The notes beneath the pieces are model-generated. The model ran no database searches. It was not told where the DNA came from and saw nothing but the letters and a program-made list of their open reading frames with translations. A stretch of DNA of 64,000 nucleotides from Eutypella sp. D-1. Lineage: Eukaryota > Ascomycota > Sordariomycetes > Xylariales > Diatrypaceae. Position numbers and translations under genes: made by a program. The DNA is taken from contig JAJTTP010000014.1 of the NCBI GenBank assembly GCA_023313575.1, forward strand, positions 992,001 through 1,056,000, read 5' to 3'. Below are positions 23,667 through 37,541 of this stretch, one piece after another (position 1 is the stretch's first letter; every line of letters starts with the position of its first letter).

Positions 23667-25027
23667 TATATGCCGTTCCGATAAGCGACGATGAGGCGAT
23701 GGAGTCGAGTCGACGACTAAGGGCAGCAATTTGCATGTGCACTCTGTCCCTGTCTATGCCATCGGCCGTCAAGCATATTCGGTAGGTACGCCAACTACCC
23801 AACAGATACTCCACCGTAGAAGGGGTCAGGAGACGCTTGGGGGGATAGACAAGACAAGACAAGACCCGAGCACTAAGGCACGATGATTCCAGGAACCGCG
23901 AGATGGGAAGTCTTGGCTGCTTACAAGGTGACGGGACGATTGGGGCACCTTCAGGTTCAAATGCTGATTTGCTTTTGGTAGGGGGAATTCGAAATGTGGT
24001 GAATGATCGAGGGATCGTTTGGCCCAAAGATCCGGTCACACTTTTGGTCATGGGAACTCTTGGCTAGGATTCAGGGTCTAAACTTCACCCGCGCGAGTCT
24101 CCGGCGCAATTAACTCTCTTCTCACTTGTCCATGTTCTACATAGTTTTTACTGATAACTACCTAGTCTTGACTAGCATGCCTCCTCCCTCCATACTCCGT
24201 ACATGAGCTAGCCTGGTCATGGCCCACGGGCTGCCCACGGCCTCAGCGTGGGTATTGGCGCGATAAGGGCTAACTTGGCTTCCTAGTACGTACATAATGG
24301 TAGTGATAGACCATCCACTGCATAACACTAACGTACCAGACCCGGCCGCCGTGCGCTTGCGGAGTGGGCGCCCAAAGAACCGGGACCAGGGGGGTTTTCC
24401 CTTTTCCTCTCTGCTTCTTAGCTCTGCAGCGACCGAATGGCCCTTGAAAGGTCTGAGGGTGGCCAGCCACGATTGATTAAGGATATGGAGATATCTATCT
24501 AGGTCAACCATGTACTACACTCCCATGTTAGTGACGACCGCAGCGGCATCGCTAGCACGTGCAGGAAAGAATGCCTTTATAAGCCTACCCCGGAGCATCT
24601 AACCCAATCGACAGGCATCATGGCGACCGGGGGTTTTGGGGGTTGGGGTGAGAGGCGCTCTCCGCATCCCCTCTACGCGGGCCGCATGCAAGGACTATTC
24701 TAGGGTTAGCATTTAAGTCAATTTAGTAGTGTAATTTTATCTTATAAAATCCCCCAACTTGTATTTATCTTCGTAACTTGTCAGCTTCATTCATATTATG
24801 TGATCCCATAACTAACCCACTCCTCGGTGGTCGTTAATGGAAAATCTAAGAGTCTAGCCATGCCTTGGCGGGAAAGGCGGAAGTGGGTAATGTGCGGTGT
24901 TCATAAATGCTGTTATTAGAGTTCAACCAGAGACTCAAAAGCTCTGGTCTTCCTCTATCAATGGCCAGCAGGCCAATGAAATCCGTAACGCTTAGTATCG
25001 GGTGGCTCCATTTATCATCTCCTAACA
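23667..25027. other. intergenic
   Basis: Promoter side of the transcription-factor gene plus the 3' flank of the AIG1-like gene. ACAAG units near 23850-23865. No supportable coding sequence; frames seen here are antisense or random. Confidence 0.55.
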
Positions 25028-25809
25028 TTACTCGTCCTTGACTCGTATGCCTGCAGGGTTGCTGATTGCTTCCTTCTGGAACTGTTCTATACCATTCAAA
25101 TATCCGTACAACCACTTCAGCGTTGCGGTGGAAGCAGTCATCAGCAACGCGGAGAAAGTAAAGAGCAGGGCACGTTGCCATGTGCTTAATACGTCGAATA
25201 TAGGATAGGGGTACCTGGTCAATCCAGTTAATTATCAGAGAGCCCCCCCGTGTCGTGGTTATCATATGCTTACACTCCATTGCGAGAAAAACAGTACTCA
25301 ACCCAGAACCAATACAGAAAGGCGAGGGTCTGGCTCAATGTCATTGCCGAATACCCGTTGACTGTCCACGGGGGGCTGAAAAGCAAAAGATCCAAAGTCA
25401 AGAAGATTCCCGGAGCGGCGTGGAATCCGATGTCTGGTAAGAAATCAAGTCGAACGTCGTCGGGCACGACAAGACCCTTGTCTATGGCGCATAGTCCCCA
25501 GTATAGGATGGTGATAAGGACCTCTAGTGGTGCCGAGCATACTGAGAGTAAGTTCTTGACGTAGAATAGCTGGGTGGACAGCGTCACATCCGCTAGCAGC
25601 CCAACGACGAAGGTGCACTGGGCCAAGGTCAGGCCTAAGATAGTCAGGAACTGATAGTGGCCTCCGAACTGCTGTGATATGGGCGTTTCCCAGTTATTGA
25701 GAAAGCGAAAAGAGGCTGCGAAGGAGGCAATGCCCGCAATGTGGAATAATAGCGACAATCGTCTCGAAGGAGACGATAGTCTTTGTAAAGGATGCCTTAA
25801 TGAAGCCAT
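25028..25809 (-). CDS. AIG1/ADTRP (FAR-17a)-family membrane hydrolase (240 aa), two exons
   Basis: Polytopic membrane protein of the AIG1/FAR-17a family; the human members are threonine hydrolases of fatty-acid esters of hydroxy fatty acids. Exon 1 is 25809-25274, donor GTAAGC; intron 59 nt; exon 2 is 25214-25028. The join gives YCFSRNGVYPYPIFDVLS, the family's last extramembrane turn. Roughly six hydrophobic segments are visible (about 18-34, 52-72, 94-110, 130-146, 158-172 and 190-212). The two catalytic residues known in the family have clear counterparts: Thr56 in HYQFLTILGLTLAQ and His130 in DIGFHAAPGIF. The ATG at 25809 is the first Met in phase with the hydrophobic core; an upstream in-frame extension with Cys/His-rich random sequence is not expected in this family. 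Substrate in the fungus is unknown. Confidence 0.9.
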
Positions 25810-27541
25810 TTTCGAGGAGACGTAGATAGTGTGGCGGCCGTGGCAGTTGTAATGGCAGTGGTATAAGGTGCAACAAGATCCCCCCCCCGTTGGACGATGC
25901 CAGAAGAGGTGTGTGTGTCTGTCTGTCTCAGTACCCTTCAAGGAAGTAAGCAAAGCCGCGCCCGAAGCACTTGGATGTAAAGCAAACTATGCTGTGTGGT
26001 ATCGTTGTGTGGCGTAGAATTGCCAATGCTACGATAGTACATAGAAATGGGCATATAAAGATGGTGGGATAGGTATTGCTTTCGGAAAATGTCATGACAC
26101 CAACATCGAAAACCTCCCGCCGGAACGTTGGGATGTAGGTGGGGACTAGCCAGATGGCATTTACATAATGCATGGACCACAGGAAATCCCGTCTGCCGGT
26201 GGAAAAGGTAGGGCCCACGTCTAGCCGGCCCTTCCAACCCCTGCCGACCTATGCCTAGCCCACGCGGGTGGTAAGATGGATGATGGAGGGTGAGAGCTCT
26301 CGTAGTCCCGGGTTCGGACTAATGACGCCATTTGGAAAAAGGAAGGAGACGAAGGAGGGCTGGCCCGGCGGGATGGGCAACATGGGCTACAAACCGTTGG
26401 TTCAGATCCTAGCACGCTCCTATTTGACCAACCCGAAGTGCACTTTCACTTGAAGTCCGCCGAAGGTCGGGAATGGTCTCCCCCCCGAAATTTGGGGAAC
26501 CTGGTTACCCGGGACGGCGTCGGACCACTCTGAGCCTTACATAAAACCTGTTGAGGACCTCCATGTCAGCATGCATCCCATCTTGCTTGGAGTTATCTTG
26601 CATGAAAGGCGCACATGTGAGTAGGCTTGGCAGGGATATAGGGGACAGGTCAGATTTTTTATGAACAGCCGAACAGCCTCTTCCCCATAGCTTTCCCATA
26701 CTTACCTAGGTAGCTGACAAACAGCTACCCAACTACCTAAGTGCATAGAGTAACTGACTACCTACTTAAGTACTTTATGAACGCAGAGTAACCATCCTAG
26801 CCGCGGGCTGTCCAGAACCCGTTAACCCGTGAATAATAGATATGATACTTCGTATATATGTGTAGAGGATACGGCGGGCGATTCGGTCTAAAGAAAGAAG
26901 TGGTAACCTTGGAAAGGTCCAACTACTCAAGTATCCCGGATCTGCTGTACATGAGGAAAAGGGGCTGTCCGAAGCATGCAAAACATGTACATATCCTACT
27001 CACATATGTAGGTACCTAGATGCATGTATTCATTTGATCCATATATGTAGATAACTACATACCTATGTAATACATAGATGTTCGGGAAGGAGAAGTGCGG
27101 GGTTCTGGTGCGGGACAGAAGATATCGGTACCCGGAACTTGCTTCATACCGATACAATACCGATATCGTTATCTCCTGGCGCTACTTCTACTACTAACTA
27201 GGTAGTAGGTACCTAGGTAGCTTAGGTAGGCTGTACTTGTATGTAAGCAATTCCCAAGGAGCCAATGCAAATAAGAGAAAATATGAATTATGCAAGTACC
27301 GGGACCGTTAGACCTAGGTAAACAAGGAGGCTACTACTACCTAATCTAGAGCACGCGCCATCTGCCGCTATCGCGACTATCACGACCTTATAGTACTTCC
27401 TAGGTATGTACCTAGCTCTACCCAAGCTCCAGCAGAAAGTCCATTGCCATTGCCAACAGTAACTCCAGAGCTACACACATACTTGGATACGCAAACTATT
27501 CTCGGTCCAGCCTCACCCGATTTACTGAGCTGAAAATCATC
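25810..27541. other. intergenic, divergent promoters
   Basis: No supportable gene. Promoter region of both the AIG1-like gene and the WD40-cyclophilin gene. It is dense in TAGGTA/TACCTA motifs between 26700 and 27420, including the inverted repeat around 27206-27220 and a long run of CTACTTAGGTA variants. A hydrophobic-looking frame at 26218-25928 (minus) has no family resemblance. Confidence 0.55.
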
Positions 27542-29571
27542 ATGTCAGAATCAAAGGGTGCTGAAGAGGATGAAGTTCGATCTAATAAGCGAAGCCATTC
27601 CGAATTTACAGAGCAAGAGCAAGAGCAAGATGGGAGCAATGGTATGTGATCCGTCTTGATTCATTACTCAACGATTATTCAATGCATCTCTACCCATCTA
27701 TATCCCCTTCCCAATACCTTTGAGCGTTGAGCGACAAACGATGATGAATGATTAACTCCCCTCGTATAGACAGCTCTTCAGACGACGATGACATGGGGCC
27801 ACAGCTGCCCTCGGCAGCTCCCAAAAAGAAACGGCGCGTGCTTCCTTACGAGAAGCTCTATATCTCTGCCCTCCCCAAGTCTTCTCGCTATTCCAAATCC
27901 CTCATGCACAAGGAGCAGCTGTCCTTCGTCACCGTAACCCCCTTGACCGACTTTATCATTACGAGTTCGGTCGATGGCGTCGTCAAGTTCTGGAAGAAAA
28001 TCGCCCAAGGAATCGAGTTTGTCAAAGAGTTCAAGGCCCACCAAGGCGAGATTCGATCAGTCTCCGTCAGTCAGGACGGTCGAAGCTTCGCGACAGCTGG
28101 CGCGGATAAGACGATTAAGATCTTCGATGTCATCACCTTCGATCTACTCTCCATGCTTGCTCTAGACTACGAGCCGAGGTGTATCTGCTGGGTACATAAA
28201 CGTGGTGCTTCCCTTCCCCTATTGGCGGTCTCGGATGATTCAAAACCCCTGATACGTGTTTACGATGGACGGGGGGAGAACCCGGAGCCCATACACACCA
28301 TCAAAGGCCTCCACCGTAGTGTGGTGTCAGTCATGGCCTTCAACAATGCCTACGACTGCGTTATCTCGGCAGACGACAATGGCATGCTCGAGTACTGGTC
28401 GCCCAGCGCCAACTACGAGAAGCCGGATAACGTCTTCCAGTACAAGAGTTCGACCAATCTCTTCGACTTCAAGAAAGCGAAATCGGTACCAACCTCCCTC
28501 ACAATTTCGCCCTCGGGCCACCAATTCGTAGCCACCTCTCTTCCCGATCGTAAGATCCGACTTTTCGAGTTTGGCACCGGCAAGCTCTACCGAACCTATG
28601 ATGAATCGCTGCAGGTCATCGAGGAGATGCAGCAGGCTGGCACGGCCATGCAGAAGTTAGACGACGTTGACTTCGGGAGAAGACTTGCAGCTGAGCGCGA
28701 AATCGAGTCGCCCTCCATCCGAAACAAAGTGAACGTCATCTTTGACGAGTCAGGGCACTTCCTCCTTTATGGTTCGATTGTAGGCATAAAAGTCCTGAAC
28801 ACATTTACGAATCAAGTCGTCAAGGTATTCGGGAAGGACGAGAACTTACGGCCGATCAACTTGGCGATCTATCAAGGTCAGCCCCAAAAGAAAGGGGTTA
28901 CAACAGTCGCCATGGCTGCCTCGAACAATCCTCTGTTACAAGAGTCCGAGACAAGAGATCCGATCCTGGTCGCGACGGCCGTGGGAAAGGTACGGTTCTA
29001 TATGTTCACCAACGAAGAGGAAGTCTCGAAATCGCAAAGAGATGTGCAGAACGAGAAGCCGACGCTTCTCAACTCCAAGAAGGCAGTGCAGGCGAAGACG
29101 GCGGAGAGCGGCACTGCTGCTGTACTGCACACGACATATGGCGATATCCATATCCGTCTATTCCCAGACGTGGCTCCGAAAGCAGTGGAGAACTTCGTCA
29201 CCCACTCGAAGAGTGGCTACTACAACAACACGATATTTCACCGGGTGATCCGCAAGTTCATGATACAGGGTGGCGACCCGCTGGGAGACGGGACAGGGGG
29301 CGAGAGTATCTGGGGCCGGGAGTTCGAAGACGAGTTCAGCACGCTCAAGCACGACAAGCCCTACACAGTCAGCATGGCGAACGCAGGGCCCAACACCAAC
29401 GGCAGCCAGTTCTTCATCACGACCGAGAAGACGCCGTGGCTCGATAACCGGCACACGATCTTTGGGCGGGCCGTCCAGGGGTTGGACGTCATTCACAAGA
29501 TAGAGAACACGCGGGTCCACAAAGATAAGCCTGAGGAGGATATCAAGATCGTCAACATTGACATTGTATAG
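27542..29571 (+). CDS. WD40-repeat cyclophilin, PPWD1 type (633 aa), two exons
   Basis: Peptidyl-prolyl cis-trans isomerase fused to WD40 repeats; the human counterpart PPWD1 associates with the spliceosome, so a nuclear pre-mRNA role is likely by homology. Exon 1 is 27542-27641 (acidic MSESKGAEEDEVRS, EQEQEQDG). The intron is 128 nt (GTATGT donor, TAG acceptor). Exon 2 is 27770-29571. The join gives SNDSSSDDDDMGP. A Met further upstream of the acceptor that opens the uninterrupted frame at 27748 lies inside the intron and is not the start. A basic KKKRR segment near 53 may be nuclear. WD repeats cover about residues 90-400. The cyclophilin domain is about 480-633, with FHRVIRKFMIQGGDP (catalytic Arg), NGSQFFITT and the drug-binding Trp in TPWLDNRHTIFG. 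It is therefore predicted to be active and cyclosporin-sensitive. Confidence 0.95.
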
Positions 29572-30584
29572 GGTAGATCGGGTTGTCTTTCTTATCTGCC
29601 CGAGGTTAATAAAAGACACTTCGCCACCGTGTGCTCGCGCCATCATGATGCTGTTGTCATAGATCGTGGAAATTGCCGAGACGACGGGAATTCCGGGATG
29701 AGGGTTTTCCTTTCACATGCCAAGAAGCGGTAGACGGCATCGTGGACATCCTCTCTCTCTCGTCAGAATGCAGGAAGATAGGAGACAAGAGACAGCAGAC
29801 ACCGAGTAGTATCCGGAGAGCCTAGATTGTCGCTTGCTTACGTGCAATGTAGGTGATGATGACCGCGTACGTACGGTATCTTAATGCTGGGCATCTGAAC
29901 CGGTTTGCGTTCCAAGGTTCACGTCGTTGAAGAAGCTTTCCATCCCATTATATCCGCCAATGGGAACCCATAGCGGTATCGAAGCACGGATTACGACTAT
30001 CATGTTGAGGATCAGGAGTTGAAGTTGACGTAAGGTGTAAGAGATAGGGCAGATGATATATTATACTTATGTACATACCTAGGTATCTTAGCTTCATGAG
30101 GTCGCGCGCACCGTTAGACTGCATACCTACCTAAAGTAAGTACATCAATCAGCCTATTAAGCTACTTTCAAGTGGCATTTAGCTGCACTGTAAAGACAAA
30201 TGTATAATATTTGATTGGAGCTCTCCCAATAACTCTCCTCCAGGGCTCTCCTGTAACCGTTCCCGAGAGCTCCCCCTTGTAACCCCCCTTGTCCCCCACG
30301 TCCGACTAAGAGCTGGTTCGACATTTTTTCAGGGTCCAAAAACAGTCATACTTCCTTACTAGGTAGGGTATCATCGATATCAGTCATATGTTCGAGACAG
30401 GAGCTCCGATCTACATACATATATAAATCTGTGTCATGATCGAACTCGAACAACTCGGGAAAAAGACTCGAACAAGACAAGCAATTCTATGTCAACAACT
30501 TTCGATTGACCTCTAATTAACACCCTGTTTTTCTTCTTCTTCTCTTTCTCTCTCTCTCCCCCCATTTCCACAGGCTAGTTCACC
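29572..30584. other. intergenic
   Basis: 3' flank of the WD40-cyclophilin gene and promoter/leader of the DAHP synthase gene. A TACCTAGGTA palindrome lies near 30076-30086. A pyrimidine-rich tract (30525-30570) immediately precedes the DAHP synthase start. No coding sequence supported. Confidence 0.55.
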
Positions 30585-32094
<1,510 letters not shown>

Positions 32095-34359
32095 GGAGCA
32101 TGTTGCGAGGGGAAAATCTGTTACGGGCGCAAGAGGATCAGGGAGGGAATGAAATCATGTGAAAAAGGGCTTGTTTTGGTGTTTTCTTTACTTTTTTCTT
32201 CTTTAACTATCTTTCTTTTTCGAAAATGGGACTAGGTAGTTTAGATAGAGGTGCAATACGAAAAAGAAAACAAAAAAAAAGTTGATAGATGAGACATAAG
32301 CGAGCGACATCTACCTAGGAACATTGACACGGTCCCGTTACTACGTGCACATGCGAGCCCGCGTCCATGAGATTATGACAAGCACGTCGTCTCAGTTTTT
32401 TGTTAAAGCTCAATGCGACGCCCTTTCTGCGAACCCGTGTGGTAGGGTGGGTGTTTTGAGAACATGGCAGCACCACCCCCTTTTTTTCCTTCGTTCACCA
32501 AAATTTCTCCGCTGCTCAGCTACTAGAATTTCTAAGGAGCCGAGCCAACGGTCCGTCCAATCTACCTAGATGCCCAGACGTCCTAGGTGCCTAGCCGTCG
32601 CCAATGTCAAAGAATAGCGTGGCCCCTTTCCTCCTGAAGCTTCGTGGGGGGGTTGTCTATCATTCCGCCCCCCCCCCCCGGCCCATGACGGGCGCACTTT
32701 CGAGAGTTGCTGATCGGTAAGAGCTACATAGCTCTAGACAACCTACCTCACATCTACGTAGCGTAGGTACACCCGCACCTACAGCAACGCATGGCGGTGG
32801 CGGCGACGATGATAGTGAAAAATACGGTGTGATCTATGACACCATTCTATACGGCGGGCAAGGGAAAGGGAGGAGGCCCTCCGGCCGTTATTCCCGTCGC
32901 ACTCACTTTACATCTTCTCGTCTATCTATCTATCTATCTCGGCGGCTCTGGCGGGGCTAGACGGAGGAACACCCGCAGAGAGATGCGATGGGGGATGGGA
33001 TGAGATGCATCGGAACCAGAGCCGAGCGCTTCCGCTATAAGATAGCTGTCTCTTGCCGTTCGTACGGCTTGCCTGTTATATCCATATCGGTAGGGATTTA
33101 ATCTGTTCAGCTTAGCCACAGTAGTGACCAGACCCCCCAACCATCGACGAGTCTACTTTTCCCGAACCATTGATCTCTATATCTTGGGAGACGGATTAGG
33201 TGAGGTGAGGTGAGGTGAGATCAGATATGGCTGTATCTGTCAAAGATGGAAAGGGGGTGGGTGGGGGTTTTAGTTTGTAGGCCGGATGTAACCCCGGAGC
33301 AGCAGCCTTATATCTTTATTGCCGTACCTGGATCTCATGGCCGGTCAGTGACACACCGCGATAAAAGACCCGATTGGCAGGCAATAAATACTCTTTTCTC
33401 TCAAGATTGCAGATAGTCCCCTATCCTGCTCTGATATAAAGCCTCGGTCTTACATTTATCTAAGTACCTACCTTGCCCTACCTACCTACCTAAGGTACCT
33501 AAGGTCCTATAACCTCTTATGGAGTGCATCCACTTACACTGTTATCTGCATGCTATCCGCTTTGCGTCATATTTCTCATATCGATGAAGTGGATCGCATC
33601 GGGGCCTTAGCGAGTTGGGGAGAAGAAAAAAACTGGCGAGGTCAGGTCCGCTAAACCCAGCTCGCAAACCCGCAAGCCCGCGATCCCGAGGTCATCAATC
33701 TGGCAGGCGTTCTTCATTGGGCGAATCACGTGGAAGAAAGTGGGAAAGGAAATGTGGAGTTTCTGGATTCTGTGCTGCTGCTAGTGTTTTATTTGGCTAT
33801 CTTCCTCAATTGGCCCGAGCTTCAGCAAAGTTGAATCGTTAAACGTATAAGTAGATGATCCTGACCAATCAGAATAAACCATTTCTCAATTGCTAAGAGT
33901 GGATCCAATACACAGAAGAAGGAATGGGCCGGGTGGGAAAGCCGCCGCTGCCCTGTGAGCACTTTTTTTTTCTCGATTTGCTTTGCTGGGCCTTTCCGGG
34001 TATCTAAGCAGTTAGAGTAATAGTGAGCAAGCAGTCAGCAGCAGTCCAGTCCAATTACTCCAGTACATACTTTACCTAGTAGTACTTACCACCACCCAAC
34101 CTGTACCAGTACCGCATCCGAGAGGGAAAATCAGCTGTTCAAACCTTTCCAAGGTTTTTCCTCCCGATTCCCCGATCCCCGACGGAACTTCCTCAAATTA
34201 CGACGACAACGACGACGACGGTACGATAGTAATACTACCACCACTACCACCACCACCACTATTACCGGCTTAACCCTCCGCCGTCCATTGACCTTGTCAA
34301 CCCTGCTTCGGCTGTGTGTGTGATCGACCTCCGCTGTCCCGAGGAGCAGCTCGTTCGAT
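32095..34359. other. 2.3-kb gene-free interval
   Basis: No supportable gene. Holds the 3' UTR of DAHP synthase and the promoter of cytochrome c1. Simple-sequence features: a C12 run (32668-32679), a CTAT tetranucleotide run (32922-32939), four GGTGA units (33199-33220), a TACCTACCTACC cluster near 33465-33500, and ACC/ACG triplet runs at 34200-34260. Confidence 0.55.
33865..33871 (+). promoter_or_regulatory. CCAAT box upstream of cytochrome c1
   Basis: CCAATCA about 490 bp before the cytochrome c1 ATG. The CCAAT-binding HAP complex controls respiratory genes, including cytochrome c1, in yeast. The role here is inferred from position and gene identity only. Confidence 0.3.
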
Positions 34360-35721
34360 ATGTTGGCAAGATCTTGCCTGCGCTCGACGCGCATTCTCAA
34401 CGGTGCTCGAAATGGCGCGACCACCGTCTCCAAGGTACGAGGGATGAGGGAGGGGACATGTCGGCATATAAGAGGAGAAAGGTTAATAAATAATACTGAC
34501 CATTATCTTGTACCTCTTTACAGCGGTCGATCTCTACCTCTGGCGCTAGCGAATCCCCCACGAAACTGAACATCGCTGCCGCTGCCTCCACGGCTGTTGC
34601 CATTGGTTCCGTCGCCTGGTATTATCACCTCTATGGCTCTACCGCCCATGCGATGACGCCGGCGGAGGAAGGGTGAGTCTTTCTTTTTTTTTATGTTCCT
34701 TTTACCTTTTGAAGATACGAAGCCGAGGCGGGATTTGGAAGTGGGGATAAATATTTCTATGGGCAACCCAAAACCCGCACGCACGCACGCACGCATCCAT
34801 TTCTATATCTGTAGAGAGACGCGTTCATGGATACATGCACGCACATGATAATTATTCCCTGCCCACTAGAATCAACTATGAGCTTCCCAACTAACGAATA
34901 TATCTATTCAGTCTGCACCCCACCCAGTACCCGTGGGTTCATGAGCGATGGATCAAGACCTTCGACCACCAGGCGTAAGTCACATATCCCCCACGCTTGC
35001 TATTCACGGCGCCGTCTTAAACTCGGACTCACATACCTACAGACTTCGCCGAGGTTTTCAGGTCTACCGCGAGGTCTGCATGTCCTGCCACTCCCTCAGC
35101 CGTATCCCTTACCGAGCCCTCGTCGGTACTATCCTGACCGTCGACGAGGCCAAGGCCATGGCCGAGGAGAATGAGTACGACTCGGAGCCCAACGATGAGG
35201 GTGAAATCGAGAAGCGGCCCGGCAAGCTCTCTGACTACATCCCGGCCCCCTACAAGAACGACGAAGCCGCCCGGGCTGCCAACAACGGTGCCCTTCCCCC
35301 GGATCTGAGTCTTATCATCAAAGGCCGTCACGGAGGCTGCAATTACGTCTTCAGTTTGTTGACTGGATACCCCGAGGAGCCCCCCGCCGGTGCCCAGGTC
35401 GGTGCTGGCCTCAACTTCAACCCTTACTTCCCCGGAACCGGTATTGCCATGGCCCGTGTCCTGTATGACGGCCTCGTCGAATACGAGGACGAGACCCCCG
35501 CATCAACTTCGCAGATGGCCAAGGACGTGGTCGAGTTCCTGAACTGGGCTGCCGAGCCCGAGATGGACGACCGGAAGCGGATGGGTGTAAAGGTCTTAAC
35601 AGTTACGGCAGTCCTTACTGCCCTTAGCATTTGGGTCAAGCGGTACAAGTGGGCGCCGATCAAGACGAGAAAGATCGTATACGACCCGCCAAAGGTCACC
35701 AACAACAAGATCCGCCGATAA
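34360..35721 (+). CDS. CYT1: cytochrome c1, heme protein of the bc1 complex (321 aa), four exons
   Basis: Transfers electrons from the Rieske protein to cytochrome c in respiratory complex III; inner mitochondrial membrane, facing the intermembrane space. Exons are 34360-34434, 34524-34672, 34912-34974 and 35043-35721; 322 codons with all phases consistent. The N-terminus is an Arg-rich presequence without acidic residues (MLARSCLRSTRIL), followed by a hydrophobic sorting segment (AAASTAVAIGSVAW). The third exon encodes GLHPTQYPWVHERWIKTFDH. The heme motif CMSCH is at 108-112; the expected axial Met is in FPGTGIAMARVL. One C-terminal membrane anchor (VKVLTVTAVLTALSIWV) precedes the basic matrix-side tail. 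No truncation or missing ligand. Length matches fungal orthologues (about 310-330). Confidence 0.97.
34777..34792 (+). repeat. (GCAC)4 microsatellite in cytochrome c1 intron 2
   Basis: Four perfect GCAC units within the second intron (34673-34911). The intron is 239 nt, long for this window, and the repeat accounts for little of that length. Confidence 0.85.
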
Positions 35722-36699
35722 GAAACCAATACCCACCAACGCCAAATCAAAGCTCATGCATGCAATACCAGGCGCTAAACAAGACACCCTCACATACCAC
35801 ACACACACTTCCTTTGTTATAACACGGGCAAGGGAAAATAAAATAAGAAAGGGGGAAAAAAGAGAAAATGGCCTCTTTTTGGACTTTGGAAAAGGGGAGG
35901 ACGGATGATGAAGCGATCCAGGGTCCTTGAGTCTAGAGTGTATATCAAAAATTCCTCGTTTTTTAGACATCCCCTGGGCCGATGTAGAAGAACTATTTGT
36001 TTGCTTTTTCAAGATGCCCTGTACTTGCTTACCTGTGCGACACGTGAATTCTTTATCCCTGCTGATAGCTGCCTTGACTGTAAGAAAATACAGGAATAAG
36101 AACCCTTGCTGCCTTGTTGATGTCCAAGAAAAGGAACAGTACAATTTACCTTGCAGCTTCACCACTTTGTTGCTGGTGTTCACAGGTATCACTTGCATAC
36201 CTAGGTAGTACTTAGTGGTAGCGTCGGGTAGGTAGTTAGAGGACGCAGCTATGGGAATAAATCTATCCACCTACTTCCAAGAAATTCATGTGACCCAGCT
36301 TGTGCTATTCTTAATCCCTACTTGATCCCCCTTTCACTTTCAATTTCTAGAATCCTTCTTTATATCGTCAAGTAGGTACTTAGGAGCTATGCGGCTACCT
36401 ACATGTTAATTACATCAAGCGATCTGGGACCTGGTGGCCCCACTACTTCCAAAAAACGGCAGCTACCTACCTAGGTACCATCGCCTTAACAATCGCCATA
36501 AGATAACAACCATTATCCACCAACAAATCTTTTTTTCTACCAAACAGTTCCATCAATAGAATTGGCATGGCTAGAACTTACATACTTATTAGATTCTACC
36601 TATCGTCCAACTCGAAGTAGAGTTTCATGAGCAGCATCAGAACCACCAAGCCTGCTACCGCCGGGTACGCTCGTCCGGAGTGCCGCCGCCGTGTAGACC
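35722..36699. other. intergenic
   Basis: 3' UTR of cytochrome c1 and promoter of the next plus-strand gene. TACCTAGGTA-type palindromes near 36198-36208 and 36466-36478. No coding sequence supported. Confidence 0.55.
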
Positions 36700-37524
36700 A
36701 TGGAGGAGAGCACACAGCAAACTCGCGCTAAAGAGGTCGACGACGATGAAGCGGCACGCAGTCTCGCAGGGGATTACATGTGGGGCTTCCAGACGGCCAG
36801 CGCAAACGAGGGCCGGGAAACCGGCCTCGCCATCGCCAAAGGCTGGGGCGCCGACCACGAGATCAGGCGCTTCACCACCCACAGCCTCCTGCGGGGCGTC
36901 GAGGAATGGGACCAGATGCTCTCGTGCGCCGCGGCCATGCGGGAGAGGGAGAGGGAGAGGGATACCCCGGCTGCAGACCCTCTCCAGGGCCAGGACCTCC
37001 TGACGTACCTTTCGAGACTCGTGCTGCCGCACACCGTGTCACAATGGGTTGCTGAGCATGACGCCTTGCTAGAGGAGGATGCCACGCGGAAGAAACCTCG
37101 GAAAGAGAAGAAGAAGAAGGGTATTAAGCGCAAGAGGAAGGAGATGGAGAACAATGATTCTCCCTATTTCGCAGAGCTCCCGTCACAACCTGAGCCTCGG
37201 CCTGAACCCCAAGCCCAGACTGACGTACAGGCTCAACTGCCGCCAACGCCATCACTACAACAGCCCCTTCCTACGGCTGAATCGCCACAGCAGTCGATTA
37301 GTGCAGATAAGAACGGCCTATCGAGATCCCAGCGAAGGAAGCTGAACAAGCTGCACAGGCGGCTAGAGGCACAGGGACCTGCGCTCCAGGCATCATCTAC
37401 CTGGTACCCGAACGACGACCAAGTCGCCGCGCCCAGACAGAGCCAGGGAGATGATGTACACATGTCAGCTGGCCATCCACCCGAGGCCGGCAGCGATGGC
37501 GCTTTAAAAGTGATCCACTCATAG
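36700..37524 (+). CDS. unknown basic protein (274 aa), possibly the 5' part of the MBD4-like gene
   Basis: Open frame of 274 codons with a good ATG. No family recognised. The N-terminal 90 residues look folded (LAGDYMWGFQTA, LAIAKGWGADHEIRRFTTHS, LLRGVEEWDQML); the middle is highly basic (KKPRKEKKKKGIKRKRKEME, about 132-151), suggesting nuclear or nucleolar location; then a Pro/Gln-rich stretch and a basic helix SRSQRRKLNKLHRRLEA. The stop lies 17 nt before the ATG of the MBD4-like glycosylase in another frame. The glycosylase frame stays open back to 37455, and AG acceptors occur there (37468, 37493, 37524, 37535), so one short intron could fuse the two. No donor stands out, so I list them separately. 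Function unknown. Confidence 0.65.
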   Translation: MEESTQQTRAKEVDDDEAARSLAGDYMWGFQTASANEGRETGLAIAKGWGADHEIRRFTTHSLLRGVEEWDQMLSCAAAMRERERERDTPAADPLQGQDLLTYLSRLVLPHTVSQWVAEHDALLEEDATRKKPRKEKKKKGIKRKRKEMENNDSPYFAELPSQPEPRPEPQAQTDVQAQLPPTPSLQQPLPTAESPQQSISADKNGLSRSQRRKLNKLHRRLEAQGPALQASSTWYPNDDQVAAPRQSQGDDVHMSAGHPPEAGSDGALKVIHS

Positions 37525-37541
37525 GCAGTGGCCAGGAGCCT

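Noticed and set aside
25928..26237. Hydrophobic minus-strand frame upstream of the AIG1-like gene, possible extra membrane exon
   Set aside because: No phase-compatible splice to the AIG1 gene is needed, the family starts at the MASLRHP Met, and the two overlapping frames differ in sequence without conservation.
26380..26440. tRNA-like B-box string GGTTCAGATCC
   Set aside because: The surrounding bases do not form a T-arm stem and no A box or acceptor stem is present at the right distance.
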